A DNA stretch of 64,000 nucleotides from Ruminococcus sp. Lineage in GTDB: Bacteria > Bacillota > Clostridia > Oscillospirales > Ruminococcaceae. The stretch is taken from contig JAHZHC010000007.1 of the NCBI GenBank assembly GCA_019420505.1, positions 72,695 through 136,694 on the forward strand. Reading direction: 5' to 3'. The stretch's first letter is position 1. Each line of letters opens with the position of its first letter. Of this stretch, positions 26,000-33,772 are shown piece by piece. Position numbers and translations under genes: made by a program. The notes beneath the pieces are model-generated. The model ran no database searches. It was not told the origin of the DNA and worked only from the letters and a program-made list of their open reading frames with translations.

Positions 26000-26488
26000 A
26001 TGAGCTTTGAAATAAAAGATATGACAGAGAAATATGTTCAGGGCTTTGGTTATGTGTTGTATACTGCATGGGAGGAAACCTATCGAGGATTAATGCCGGA
26101 CAGCTTGCTTGACGGCCATTCGCTTGAAAGATGTATTGATATTGCAAAAACTGATCCGCATAATAAATATGTAGCTATAAGCGATGATAAGGTTGTAGGA
26201 GTTATTGCATTTTTACCTCAGGCAAGAGATTTTGTTTCTGATAAGAACAGCAGCGAAATAGTTGCTTTATATGTTTTAAAAGAATATCAAAAACAGGGCA
26301 TAGGCAAAGCTTTAATGAATAATGCCTTTAAAGATATTTCCTTAAAAAAGATTACGCTTTTTGTTTTAAAGGGTAATGAAAATGCCATTGAATTCTATAA
26401 GCATATGGGGTTTGAATTTACAGGCAAAGAGCTTGAGGAAACAATAAATAATCAAAAAATATATGAACTTGAAATGATAAAAAGATAA
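26000..26488 (+). CDS. GNAT-family N-acetyltransferase
   Basis: A 162-residue protein with the acetyl-CoA binding motif A region VALYVLKEYQKQGIGKALMNNAF, in which QKQGIGKAL is the pyrophosphate loop. The C-terminal segment LFVLKGNENAIEFYKHMGFEFTGKE is typical of GNAT enzymes. AWEETYRGLMPDSLLD near the N-terminus is seen in many uncharacterised clostridial members. GGGAGGC precedes the ATG. It lies 33 bp after ruvB and may be co-transcribed. The acceptor substrate cannot be told. Confidence 0.85.
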   Translation: MSFEIKDMTEKYVQGFGYVLYTAWEETYRGLMPDSLLDGHSLERCIDIAKTDPHNKYVAISDDKVVGVIAFLPQARDFVSDKNSSEIVALYVLKEYQKQGIGKALMNNAFKDISLKKITLFVLKGNENAIEFYKHMGFEFTGKELEETINNQKIYELEMIKR

Positions 26489-26538
26489 ATTGATTATGAT
26501 TAATATATTAACAAAAAATAATAAAAGGAGTTTTTTTA

Positions 26539-27882
26539 ATGGGAAGATTATTCGGAACTGACGGTGCAAGAGGGATAGCGATTACTGAACTTACCTGTGA
26601 AACGGCTATGAATATCGGACGGGCAGCAGCATTGGTGCTCGCAAAGGAAACAAATCATACCCCTAAAATCATTATAGGTAAGGATACGAGAATTTCAGGC
26701 GATGTCCTTGAGGCAGCACTTGTTGCAGGTATCTGTTCTGTAGGAGCAAACGTCCATATCCTTGGAGTACTTCCTACTCCTGCCGTTGCTATGCTTGTTA
26801 AGAAATATGAGGCGGACGCAGGCGTAATGATCTCAGCATCACATAATTCTGTGGAGTTTAACGGCATAAAGCTTTTTTCAGGTACAGGCTTTAAGCTTTC
26901 GGATAAAATCGAGCAGGAAATCGAAGAGCTGATTCTTGATACTCCTGAAAAAATGCAGCTTAAAGACGGATGTGAAATAGGAAGAGTGTTCTATGAAATG
27001 AACGCAGAATGGGATTATATCCGTTATGTAAGAAAAACTGTAGATGCCGATTTTACAGGTATAAAAGTGGCCCTTGACTGCGCAAACGGTTCTGCTTCAG
27101 GAACTGCTAAGAAGCTTTTTGAAGGACTTGGCGCATCATGCGTAATGATAAGTGATAAACCTGACGGAACTAATATCAATAAAAACTGCGGCTCAACACA
27201 TATTGAACAGCTTATGAAAACAGTTGTGGAGAAAAAATGCGATGTTGGACTTGCATTTGACGGAGATGCTGACAGATGTCTTGCCGTTGACGACAGGGGA
27301 CAGCTTATTGACGGTGACAAATTGCTCGCTATATTCTCGAAGTTTATGAAAGTACAAGGCAAGCTTAAATCAAATACCTGTGTTGTTACCGTAATGAGCA
27401 ATCTTGGATTTTTTAAATTTGCAAAAGAAAACGGTATAAATGCAACAACTACTGCTGTCGGCGACAGATATGTTCTTGAAAGAATGCAGAAGCTTGATTA
27501 TAATCTTGGTGGAGAGCAGTCGGGTCATATTATTTTTCTTGACGAAGCAAATACAGGCGACGGACAGCTTACAGGTGTAAAGCTTCTTGAAGTAATGAAA
27601 AAAACAGGTAAAAAGTCCAGCGAACTGGCAGCTTGTATGGAAACCTATCCTCAGGTTCTTGTAAATGTAAAAATTACAGCAGATAAAAAGGGCATGTGGG
27701 AGAAAGATGAAAAAATTCAGCAGGCTATTGAGATGTATAAGGAAAAGCTGGGAGATGACGGAAGAATTCTTGTGCGTGAATCCGGAACAGAACCCCTCGT
27801 CCGTGTAATGTTAGAGGGCAAGAAAACAGGAATAATAACCGAGTATGCAAACAATATTGCTAAATTAATCGAGGAAATGTAG
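26539..27882 (+). CDS. glmM: Phosphoglucosamine mutase
   Basis: A 447-residue enzyme converting glucosamine 6-phosphate to glucosamine 1-phosphate, feeding UDP-GlcNAc and peptidoglycan. It starts MGRLFGTDGARG as the family does. Catalytic Ser101 lies in MISASHNSVEFNGIKLF, the metal site is AFDGDADRC and the phosphate-binding loop is RESGTEPLVRVM. AAAAGGAG precedes the ATG. It is followed by a short hairpin without a T-run and a 260-bp gene-free stretch. Confidence 0.95.
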   Translation: MGRLFGTDGARGIAITELTCETAMNIGRAAALVLAKETNHTPKIIIGKDTRISGDVLEAALVAGICSVGANVHILGVLPTPAVAMLVKKYEADAGVMISASHNSVEFNGIKLFSGTGFKLSDKIEQEIEELILDTPEKMQLKDGCEIGRVFYEMNAEWDYIRYVRKTVDADFTGIKVALDCANGSASGTAKKLFEGLGASCVMISDKPDGTNINKNCGSTHIEQLMKTVVEKKCDVGLAFDGDADRCLAVDDRGQLIDGDKLLAIFSKFMKVQGKLKSNTCVVTVMSNLGFFKFAKENGINATTTAVGDRYVLERMQKLDYNLGGEQSGHIIFLDEANTGDGQLTGVKLLEVMKKTGKKSSELAACMETYPQVLVNVKITADKKGMWEKDEKIQQAIEMYKEKLGDDGRILVRESGTEPLVRVMLEGKKTGIITEYANNIAKLIEEM

Positions 27883-28140
27883 TTCACTTAAAAAGTGAAC
27901 CGAAAAATTGCGGCATCGTTCGGTGCAAATCCCTCACTCGTTTGAGATATTGGTTAGTTAGCGGTCGCAGTTATTAATTTCAACAAATACATGGCGTGAA
28001 AAATATGATTTGAAAAGTGGACGGAAAAATTTTGGATTATGGTTTCCGGTAATTAAAATTCTGCAAAATATTGAACTATATAAAAATTGCTTGAAGGGAC
28101 GGACCTGTGATCACCGTTCGGTTTATAATATATACAGAAA
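27882..28140. other. Gene-free stretch with hairpin and imperfect direct repeat
   Basis: GTTCACTT with AAGTGAAC (27882-27900) makes a hairpin at the end of glmM but has no T-run. A 19-base sequence at 27891-27909 recurs at 28013-28031 with two changes (AAAAGTGrACsGAAAAATT). CTCA and TGAG around 27942-27955 can pair. No gene or known RNA seen. Confidence 0.35.
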
Positions 28141-28152
28141 GTGTGCTTGTTT

Positions 28153-28848
28153 ATGAAAATATGTATAATTAACGGGCAAAATCATAAAGGCTCTACATAC
28201 CATATAGGCAAAATGCTTGCCGATAAAATCGGCGGAGAAGTAACGGAGTTTTTCCTGCCAAAGGATTTTAATGAATTCTGCTGCGGCTGTACAAACTGTT
28301 TTATGAATGGTGAAGAACAGTGCCCCCATTATGAAAAACTGCAGCCTATTACAGAAGCAATGGATAATGCTGATTTGCTTATATTTACATCTCCTGTTTA
28401 TGTGTATCACTGTACAGGTTCAATGAAAGCATTTCTTGATCATTACGGCTGGCGCTGGATCGTGCACCGTCCGGAAGAAAAAATGTTTTCAAAGCGTGCG
28501 GTGGTTATTTCTACAGCAGCAGGCGGCGGAATGAAATCTGCCAATAAGGATATGAAAGACAGCCTTATTTTCTGGGGAGTTCCTAAGATATATTCAATAG
28601 GAAAAGGCGTAAGAGCCTGTTCATGGGAGGAAGTTCCGCAGAAAATCAAAACTAATTTAGAGTTAAAAACAGACAGGCTTGCTGCCAAAATGAAAAAATT
28701 AAAATCCAAACCATCGGTAAGTCTTAAAGGCTGGTTTTATTTCACAGCAATGCACTTTGCAAATAAAAAAGGATGGAATCCTGCGGACAGTGAATATTGG
28801 CAGATTAAAGGCTGGACTGAAAATAAAAGGCCTTGGAAACTTAGTTAA
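28153..28848 (+). CDS. NAD(P)H-dependent flavodoxin-like oxidoreductase
   Basis: A 231-residue protein beginning MKICIINGQNHKGSTYHIGKML, the FMN phosphate-binding loop of the NADPH-dependent FMN reductase fold. FCCGCTNCFMNGEEQCPHYEK is a cysteine-rich segment common in iron-sulfur flavoprotein relatives. FTSPVYVYHCTGSMKAFLDHYGWRW is the flavin-facing loop. ATG 28153 is preferred to GTG 28141, though no strong Shine-Dalgarno is visible for either. Probably a cytoplasmic electron-transfer or quinone/nitro-reducing enzyme; the partner is unknown. Confidence 0.78.
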   Translation: MKICIINGQNHKGSTYHIGKMLADKIGGEVTEFFLPKDFNEFCCGCTNCFMNGEEQCPHYEKLQPITEAMDNADLLIFTSPVYVYHCTGSMKAFLDHYGWRWIVHRPEEKMFSKRAVVISTAAGGGMKSANKDMKDSLIFWGVPKIYSIGKGVRACSWEEVPQKIKTNLELKTDRLAAKMKKLKSKPSVSLKGWFYFTAMHFANKKGWNPADSEYWQIKGWTENKRPWKLS

Positions 28849-28879
28849 GACGTAGTAATTAAAGAAGGATAGTAAAACT

Positions 28880-29743
28880 ATGAGAACAGCGGAAAATTGG
28901 AAAGACTATAAAATAATAGATACTTCAAACGGCGATAAGCTTGAAAGCTGGGGAGGTAAAATTCTTGTTCGTCCCGATCCTCAAATTATTTGGAAATCAA
29001 AGCATAAAACCGATTGGTGGGATAAAGCTGACGCAGTCTATCACCGTTCAAATAAAGGCGGCGGCGAGTGGGAATATCGCAGAAAGCTTCCCGAAAGCTG
29101 GACAATAAACTATGGGGAACTGAAATTCAATATTCGTCCCACCGGCTTTAAGCATACCGGACTTTTTCCAGAACAGGCAGTGAACTGGGACTTTATGGCT
29201 GAAAAAATCAAAAATGCCGGAAGACCTGTAAAGGTGCTTAATTTGTTTGCATATACAGGCGGAGCAACTCTTGCCTGTGCAAATGCAGGAGCAAGCGTTT
29301 CTCACGTTGACGCTTCAAAAGGAATGGTGCAATGGGCAAGAGATAACGCCGCAGCCTCAGGACTGACTGATAAGCCTATCCGTTGGCTTGTGGACGACTG
29401 CGAAAAATTTGTGAAACGTGAAATAAAGCGTGGAAATCTTTATGATGCCGTAGTTATGGATCCGCCAAGCTATGGAAGAGGTCCGGGCGGAGAGATATGG
29501 AAATTGGAGGACTGTATCTATGAGCTGGTGAAAACCTGTTCACAGGTGTTAAGTGATAAGCCGCTGTTCTTTTTGCTCAATAGCTATACAACAGGGCTTT
29601 CGCCGTCGGTTATGGCTTATATACTTAACGAGGTGCTTACCCCCAAGTTCGGCGGAAGTGTTACAGCAGATGAAATCGGTCTGCCTGTTGAAACATCGGG
29701 AATGGCGCTGCCGTGCGGCTCAACGGCGATATTTCAATTATAA
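28880..29743 (+). CDS. Class I SAM-dependent methyltransferase (RlmI/RlmK-like)
   Basis: A 287-residue methyltransferase. The SAM-binding motif I is VLNLFAYTGGATLACANAGA. VSHVDASKGMVQWARDNA and VDDCEKFVKRE follow. The catalytic motif is DPPSYGRGPGGEIW, as in 23S rRNA cytosine/guanine methyltransferases. An N-terminal PUA domain is not evident. AAGGAT precedes the ATG. RNA methylation is inferred from the DPPSYG motif and overall resemblance; the target base is not known. Confidence 0.82.
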   Translation: MRTAENWKDYKIIDTSNGDKLESWGGKILVRPDPQIIWKSKHKTDWWDKADAVYHRSNKGGGEWEYRRKLPESWTINYGELKFNIRPTGFKHTGLFPEQAVNWDFMAEKIKNAGRPVKVLNLFAYTGGATLACANAGASVSHVDASKGMVQWARDNAAASGLTDKPIRWLVDDCEKFVKREIKRGNLYDAVVMDPPSYGRGPGGEIWKLEDCIYELVKTCSQVLSDKPLFFLLNSYTTGLSPSVMAYILNEVLTPKFGGSVTADEIGLPVETSGMALPCGSTAIFQL

Positions 29744-29800
29744 ATTAAGATATTAAATATTTAAGTGCAGTCCAATTATATGTGAACAGGAGTAATAATT

Positions 29801-30364
29801 ATGAAAACATACACAATAATAGGCGGAGTTAACGGAGTGGGTAAAAGCAGTCTTTCGGGTGTCTTGTCTGCTGAAAATTCAGATTTGGGAATTATAATTG
29901 ATACTGATAAAATCACACAGGAATTGGGCGGAGATAAAATAAGGGGAGGAAAGTTTGCTGTAAAACGAATTTCGGATTGTTTAAATAAAGGAATTAATTT
30001 CACACAGGAAACTACCCTTTCAGGTGTGCGAACACTTAAAACAATACAAAGAGCAAAGGAACTTGGTTATTTTATAAGGCTTTATTATGTAGGTGTGAGT
30101 TCTTTAGAAGAAAGTATAGTTCGTATAAAAAACAGAGTGAGAAAAGGCGGTCATAATATATCGGATCAAGATATAATACGCAGATATAATAAACGTTTTG
30201 AGGATTTGTCAAGAGTGTTGCCTTATTGCAATGAAGTCCGTTTTTTTGATAACAACAATGGCTTTATTGAAGCAGCCGAATATAAAAACGGTATGTTGAT
30301 TATTAAAACAGAACAAATTCCTCAATGGCTTAATGATTTAAAAGAGTATTTGAAATTCTATTGA
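29801..30364 (+). CDS. Zeta-toxin-like P-loop kinase
   Basis: A 187-residue protein with Walker A GGVNGVGKSS at the N-terminus and DTDKITQELGG. NFTQETTLSG corresponds to the substrate loop of zeta-type kinases. RIKNRVRKGGHNISDQDIIRRY is the arginine-rich lid typical of the COG4185 zeta-like group. Zeta toxins phosphorylate UDP-N-acetylglucosamine; whether this one does is unknown. No epsilon-like antitoxin is adjacent. AGGAG precedes the ATG. It sits alone between a methyltransferase and a TfoX-like gene, so a chromosomal metabolic role is as likely as a toxin role. Confidence 0.75.
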   Translation: MKTYTIIGGVNGVGKSSLSGVLSAENSDLGIIIDTDKITQELGGDKIRGGKFAVKRISDCLNKGINFTQETTLSGVRTLKTIQRAKELGYFIRLYYVGVSSLEESIVRIKNRVRKGGHNISDQDIIRRYNKRFEDLSRVLPYCNEVRFFDNNNGFIEAAEYKNGMLIIKTEQIPQWLNDLKEYLKFY

Positions 30365-30422
30365 GAAAAAACAGTTTGCTTATTAGCGATAAATAATTTG
30401 TATGTTTAAAAGGAGCGTTTTA

Positions 30423-30671
30423 ATGAAACTCAGTGATCTGCCTAATATAGGCGCAGTGTTGGAAAAGCAGCTTGAAGCCGTTGGGATTGATACTCCCGAA
30501 AACCTTAGAGAAACAGGTACAGAGGAAACATTTTTAAAGCTTAAAGCATATGATCCGGGTTCCTGTTTTCATAAGCTGACAGCAGTTGAGGGCGCAGTTC
30601 AGGGAATACCAAAAAAGAATATATCGGAACAAAGAAAAAAAGAATTAAAAACATTTTTTGATAAACTATAA
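30423..30671 (+). CDS. TfoX C-terminal domain (helix-hairpin-helix) protein
   Basis: An 82-residue protein beginning MKLSDLPNIGAVLEKQLEAVGIDTPENLRETG, the stand-alone TfoX_C domain. This is a helix-hairpin-helix-like fold found at the C-terminus of the Sxy/TfoX competence regulators. AAAGGAGCG precedes the ATG. The N-terminal TfoX domain is absent, so a competence role is not implied. DNA or protein binding is possible from the fold; nothing else can be said. Confidence 0.78.
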   Translation: MKLSDLPNIGAVLEKQLEAVGIDTPENLRETGTEETFLKLKAYDPGSCFHKLTAVEGAVQGIPKKNISEQRKKELKTFFDKL

Positions 30672-30672
30672 C

Positions 30673-30793
30673 AACGACTTATGTCCCTCGCCTCTAAGGC
30701 GGCGGATAACTTAGAGTTTCAGTGGGGCAATCCCCAAATGAAACACAAAGGGGCTAATGCCCAGTCGTTTGTCGAATAACGGGGCGATGCCCC
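30673..30793 (+). other. Cloverleaf-like structured element upstream of ecfA1
   Basis: AACGACT (30673-30679) pairs with AGTCGTT (30763-30769). Three hairpins lie inside: CGCC with GGCG (30689-30701), GTTTCA-GGGG with CCCC-TGAAAC around CAAT (30716-30744), and GGGC with GCCC (30751-30762). A fourth, GGGGC with GCCCC (30781-30793), follows directly. GC content is far above the flanks. It is not a tRNA, since there is no anticodon or T-loop pattern. It could be a regulatory leader of the ECF genes or a structured repeat. Confidence 0.45.
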
Positions 30794-30815
30794 TTATTGA
30801 AACAGAGGTAATAAA

Positions 30816-31679
30816 ATGAGCAGTTTTATTGAAATAAAGGATTTGCATTTTTCATATATAAATGAAATGGAAGAACCTCCTTTAAAAACTGAGGTTTTAA
30901 AAGGAATAAATCTTGAAATACAAAAAGGCGAGTTTGTGGCTGTGCTGGGACATAACGGTTCGGGAAAATCTACTTTAGCAAAGTGCATAAATGCTATTAA
31001 TATCCCCGAAAGCGGTACAGTTTTTGTAAACGGACTTGATACAAGGGACGATAAAAATCTGCTTGATATAAGAAAAACAGCAGGAATGGTGTTTCAGAAT
31101 CCCGATAACCAGATAGTTGCAACGATCGTAGAAGAAGACGTCGCTTTTGCATTGGAAAATATGGGCGTGCCTCCGTCAGAAATACGTCAGCGTGTTGACG
31201 ATGCGCTTAAAACTGTAGGAATGTATGAATATCGTGAGCATGCTCCCCATAAGTTGTCAGGAGGACAAAAGCAAAGAGTAGCTATCGCAGGTGTTATAGC
31301 AATGCGTCCGCAGTGTATTCTTCTGGACGAACCTACAGCAATGCTTGACCCGAAGGGCAGAGCCGAGGTTATGAAAACCATAAAAATGCTTAACCGTGAA
31401 AGCGGAGTTACTATCGTTTTGATTACTCATTATATGGAGGAAGCAGCGCAGGCTGACAGAGTTGTGGTAATTGACAGCGGTGAAATCGTTATGGATAATG
31501 AACCTGAAAAAATATTTTCACAGGTGGATACAATGAGAAATCTGGGACTTGATGTACCTCAGGTTACTCAGCTTGCAAACGGCTTGAAAAAAGCAGGGCA
31601 CAGTATCTCTGCTGAAATCATTACAGAGGATGAGTGTGTTGAAGCCTTGGCTGAAATATTAGCAAATAAAACTAAGTAA
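30816..31679 (+). CDS. ecfA1: Energy-coupling factor transporter ATPase A1
   Basis: A 287-residue ABC ATPase powering uptake of vitamins or metals through exchangeable S components. Walker A is GHNGSGKST (residues 45-53), Q-loop VFQNPDNQIVATIVEEDVAF, signature KLSGGQKQRVAIAG and Walker B CILLDEPTAMLDP. The long Q-loop with DNQ is characteristic of EcfA/CbiO. GAGG precedes the ATG at 30816. EcfA2 and EcfT follow, forming a group II module with no S-component gene in this window. Confidence 0.92.
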   Translation: MSSFIEIKDLHFSYINEMEEPPLKTEVLKGINLEIQKGEFVAVLGHNGSGKSTLAKCINAINIPESGTVFVNGLDTRDDKNLLDIRKTAGMVFQNPDNQIVATIVEEDVAFALENMGVPPSEIRQRVDDALKTVGMYEYREHAPHKLSGGQKQRVAIAGVIAMRPQCILLDEPTAMLDPKGRAEVMKTIKMLNRESGVTIVLITHYMEEAAQADRVVVIDSGEIVMDNEPEKIFSQVDTMRNLGLDVPQVTQLANGLKKAGHSISAEIITEDECVEALAEILANKTK

Positions 31680-31728
31680 ATGTTTATACTGCATTTTGTA
31701 CAAAATTTTAATGCTATTCTTGTGCTTC

Positions 31729-31757
31729 TTGACAGGATATTGTTTTTGCAGTATAAT
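31729..31757 (+). promoter_or_regulatory. Internal promoter before ecfA2
   Basis: TTGACA (31729-31734), a 17-bp spacer and TATAAT (31752-31757), a perfect consensus inside the 123-bp gap between ecfA1 and ecfA2. It would drive ecfA2-ecfT-truA independently of ecfA1. Confidence 0.75.
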
Positions 31758-31802
31758 ACCAGTAATTAATCTTTAAGTTGTTGATCTGAAAAAGGAATAA
31801 AA

Positions 31803-32657
31803 ATGGCAGTAATTAAAACAGAAAATTTATCTTATGTCTATGGCGAAGGAACACCTTTTCGAAAGGTAGCCGTGGACAATGTGAATATAGAAATTGAAGA
31901 GGGGGAATTTGTGGGAGTTATCGGACATACCGGCTCCGGCAAGTCCACCCTTATTCAGCATTTTAACGGATTGCTCAAACCTACCTCAGGAAGAATTTTA
32001 ATTGACGGCGAGGAGCTTTGGCAGGATAAATCAAGACTTCGTGCTATTCGCTTTAAGGTGGGTCTTGTGTTTCAATATCCTGAATATCAGCTTTTTGAGG
32101 AAACTATATATAAGGATATTGCTTTCGGACCGAGAAACATGGGACTTAATGAGGCGGAAATTGACAGACGTGTCAGAGAAACCGCACGAATGGTCGGCAT
32201 TTCAGAGTCTATGCTTGATAAATCGCCTTTTGAGCTTTCCGGAGGACAAAAGCGAAGAGTTGCCATTGCGGGAGTTATGGCAATGGAACCGAAGGTTCTT
32301 ATCCTTGATGAGCCTGCGTCAGGACTTGACCCAAAGGGCAGGGAACAGATTTTAGGGCTTATAAAGGATTATCATAAGCTTACGGGAAATACGGTTTTAC
32401 TGGTTTCTCATTCAATGGAGGACGTGGCAAAGCACGCTTCAAAAATTCTCGTAATGAATGAGGCAAAGATTTTTTGCTATGATAAGCCTGTAAACGTTTT
32501 TCACAGATCTCAGGAGCTGGAGCAGATGGGACTTGCAGTCCCTCAGATTACAAGAGTGTTCAATCGCCTGAAATCAATGGGATATGACCTGGGAGAGGAC
32601 GTTTATACAGTTGATTTTGGTATGAAGCTGTTGCTTGACAATTTGAAAAAGGATTAG
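31803..32657 (+). CDS. ecfA2: Energy-coupling factor transporter ATPase A2
   Basis: A 284-residue ABC ATPase, the second half of the EcfA1-EcfA2 pair. Walker A is GHTGSGKST (41-49), Q-loop LVFQYPEYQLFEETIYKDIAFGP, signature LSGGQKRRVAIAG and Walker B VLILDEPASGLDP. The YPEYQLFE Q-loop distinguishes A2 from A1. AAAAAGGA precedes ATG 31803. It is followed 18 bp later by ecfT. Confidence 0.92.
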   Translation: MAVIKTENLSYVYGEGTPFRKVAVDNVNIEIEEGEFVGVIGHTGSGKSTLIQHFNGLLKPTSGRILIDGEELWQDKSRLRAIRFKVGLVFQYPEYQLFEETIYKDIAFGPRNMGLNEAEIDRRVRETARMVGISESMLDKSPFELSGGQKRRVAIAGVMAMEPKVLILDEPASGLDPKGREQILGLIKDYHKLTGNTVLLVSHSMEDVAKHASKILVMNEAKIFCYDKPVNVFHRSQELEQMGLAVPQITRVFNRLKSMGYDLGEDVYTVDFGMKLLLDNLKKD

Positions 32658-32675
32658 TTTTTAGGAGGATGTACC

Positions 32676-33479
32676 TTGATAAAGGATATCACGATCGGGC
32701 AGTATTTTCCCGGTAAATCACCGATTCACCGTATGGATTCAAGAGTGAAAATATTGCTTACTTTAGTTTTTATAGTAATGCTTTTTATTGCTGACGGAAT
32801 TTGGGGACTTGTTGTGGGAGTTGGTTTTACTGTATTCGCCTATGCAATTTCAAAAATTCCGGCAAGGATGATCATAAAAAGCCTTAAGCCTATTGTTCCG
32901 ATTATTATATTTACGGCAATACTGAATCTGTTTTTTATAAGAACAGGAAATGTGCTTTTTCATGCAGGATTTATTAAAATTACAGATAACGGAATTAATA
33001 CGGCGGTTTTTATGATCGTCAGAATAATCTGTCTTATTGTCGGAACTTCACTTCTGACTTATACAACATCGCCTATAGATCTGACGGATGCAATTGAAAG
33101 GCTTTTGTCACCGTTAAAAAAGATAAAAGTGCCTGTCCATGAGCTGGCAATGATGATGACAATTGCATTAAGATTTATTCCTACACTTATTGAAGAAACG
33201 GATAAAATTATGTCAGCGCAAAAAGCAAGAGGTGCGGACATGGAAACAGGTTCCTTGATTCAACGGGCAAAAGCGCTTATACCCGTGCTGATACCGCTTT
33301 TTGTGTCATCATTCAGACGTGCAGAGGAGCTGGCGCTTGCTATGGAATGCCGCTGTTATCACGGCGGTGAGGGAAGAACAAGAATGAAGCAGCTGAAAAC
33401 TTCAGCTGTGGATTATATTGCTTTCGCATTTACAGCTGTTTTTTTAGCGGCGGTAATTGCTATCAATCATCTTGTGTAA
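32676..33479 (+). CDS. ecfT: Energy-coupling factor transmembrane protein T
   Basis: The 267-residue membrane scaffold that joins the ATPases to S components. The start is TTG at 32676 with AGGAGG seven bases upstream, giving MIKDITIGQYFPGKSPIHRMDSRVK, the usual EcfT beginning. Several hydrophobic segments follow (about residues 28-65, 73-90, 108-125, 245-262). The coupling motifs are MSAQKARGADM (ARG) and LAMECRCYHGGEGRT. It is in one transcription unit with ecfA2 and the downstream small gene. Confidence 0.93.
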   Translation: MIKDITIGQYFPGKSPIHRMDSRVKILLTLVFIVMLFIADGIWGLVVGVGFTVFAYAISKIPARMIIKSLKPIVPIIIFTAILNLFFIRTGNVLFHAGFIKITDNGINTAVFMIVRIICLIVGTSLLTYTTSPIDLTDAIERLLSPLKKIKVPVHELAMMMTIALRFIPTLIEETDKIMSAQKARGADMETGSLIQRAKALIPVLIPLFVSSFRRAEELALAMECRCYHGGEGRTRMKQLKTSAVDYIAFAFTAVFLAAVIAINHLV

Positions 33480-33493
33480 AGGAGCATTCCAAT

Positions 33494-33772
33494 ATGAGCC
33501 TGATGGATTTTTCTCAGAATGAAAAAATAGATAAGCTTGAAAGAAAAATAAAACATATTGAAAGATATAATAACAGAGGGAATGTTATGTCAAAGGTAAT
33601 TAATGATCTTGTAGGAATGGACTGTATAATAGACAGTGATGACTTATATGACGAAAAATGCAGAATCGAGGATTTTGACGGCGAATGGATAAGACTTCTC
33701 GTTTATGGAAAAAAAGAAAATAAGATTATTGTTGTTCCTATAGATACAATAGAAAAATTTGAGATTGTGTAA
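33494..33772 (+). CDS. Small conserved-looking protein, function unknown
   Basis: A 92-residue protein. The first 35 residues are charged and likely helical (EKIDKLERKIKHIERYNNRG). The C-terminal half (GMDCIIDSDDLYDEKCRIEDFDGEWIRL, then IIVVPIDTIEKFEIV) looks like a small beta barrel, loosely Sm-like in pattern. That is inference only. AAAGGAG precedes the ATG. Its stop overlaps the truA start (TAATG), so the two are translationally coupled. I cannot name the family. Confidence 0.7.
   Translation: MSLMDFSQNEKIDKLERKIKHIERYNNRGNVMSKVINDLVGMDCIIDSDDLYDEKCRIEDFDGEWIRLLVYGKKENKIIVVPIDTIEKFEIV

Noticed and set aside
30673..30769. tRNA or tRNA-like gene
   Set aside because: The cloverleaf outline is there, but stem lengths, loops, T-arm sequence and CCA context do not fit a tRNA.
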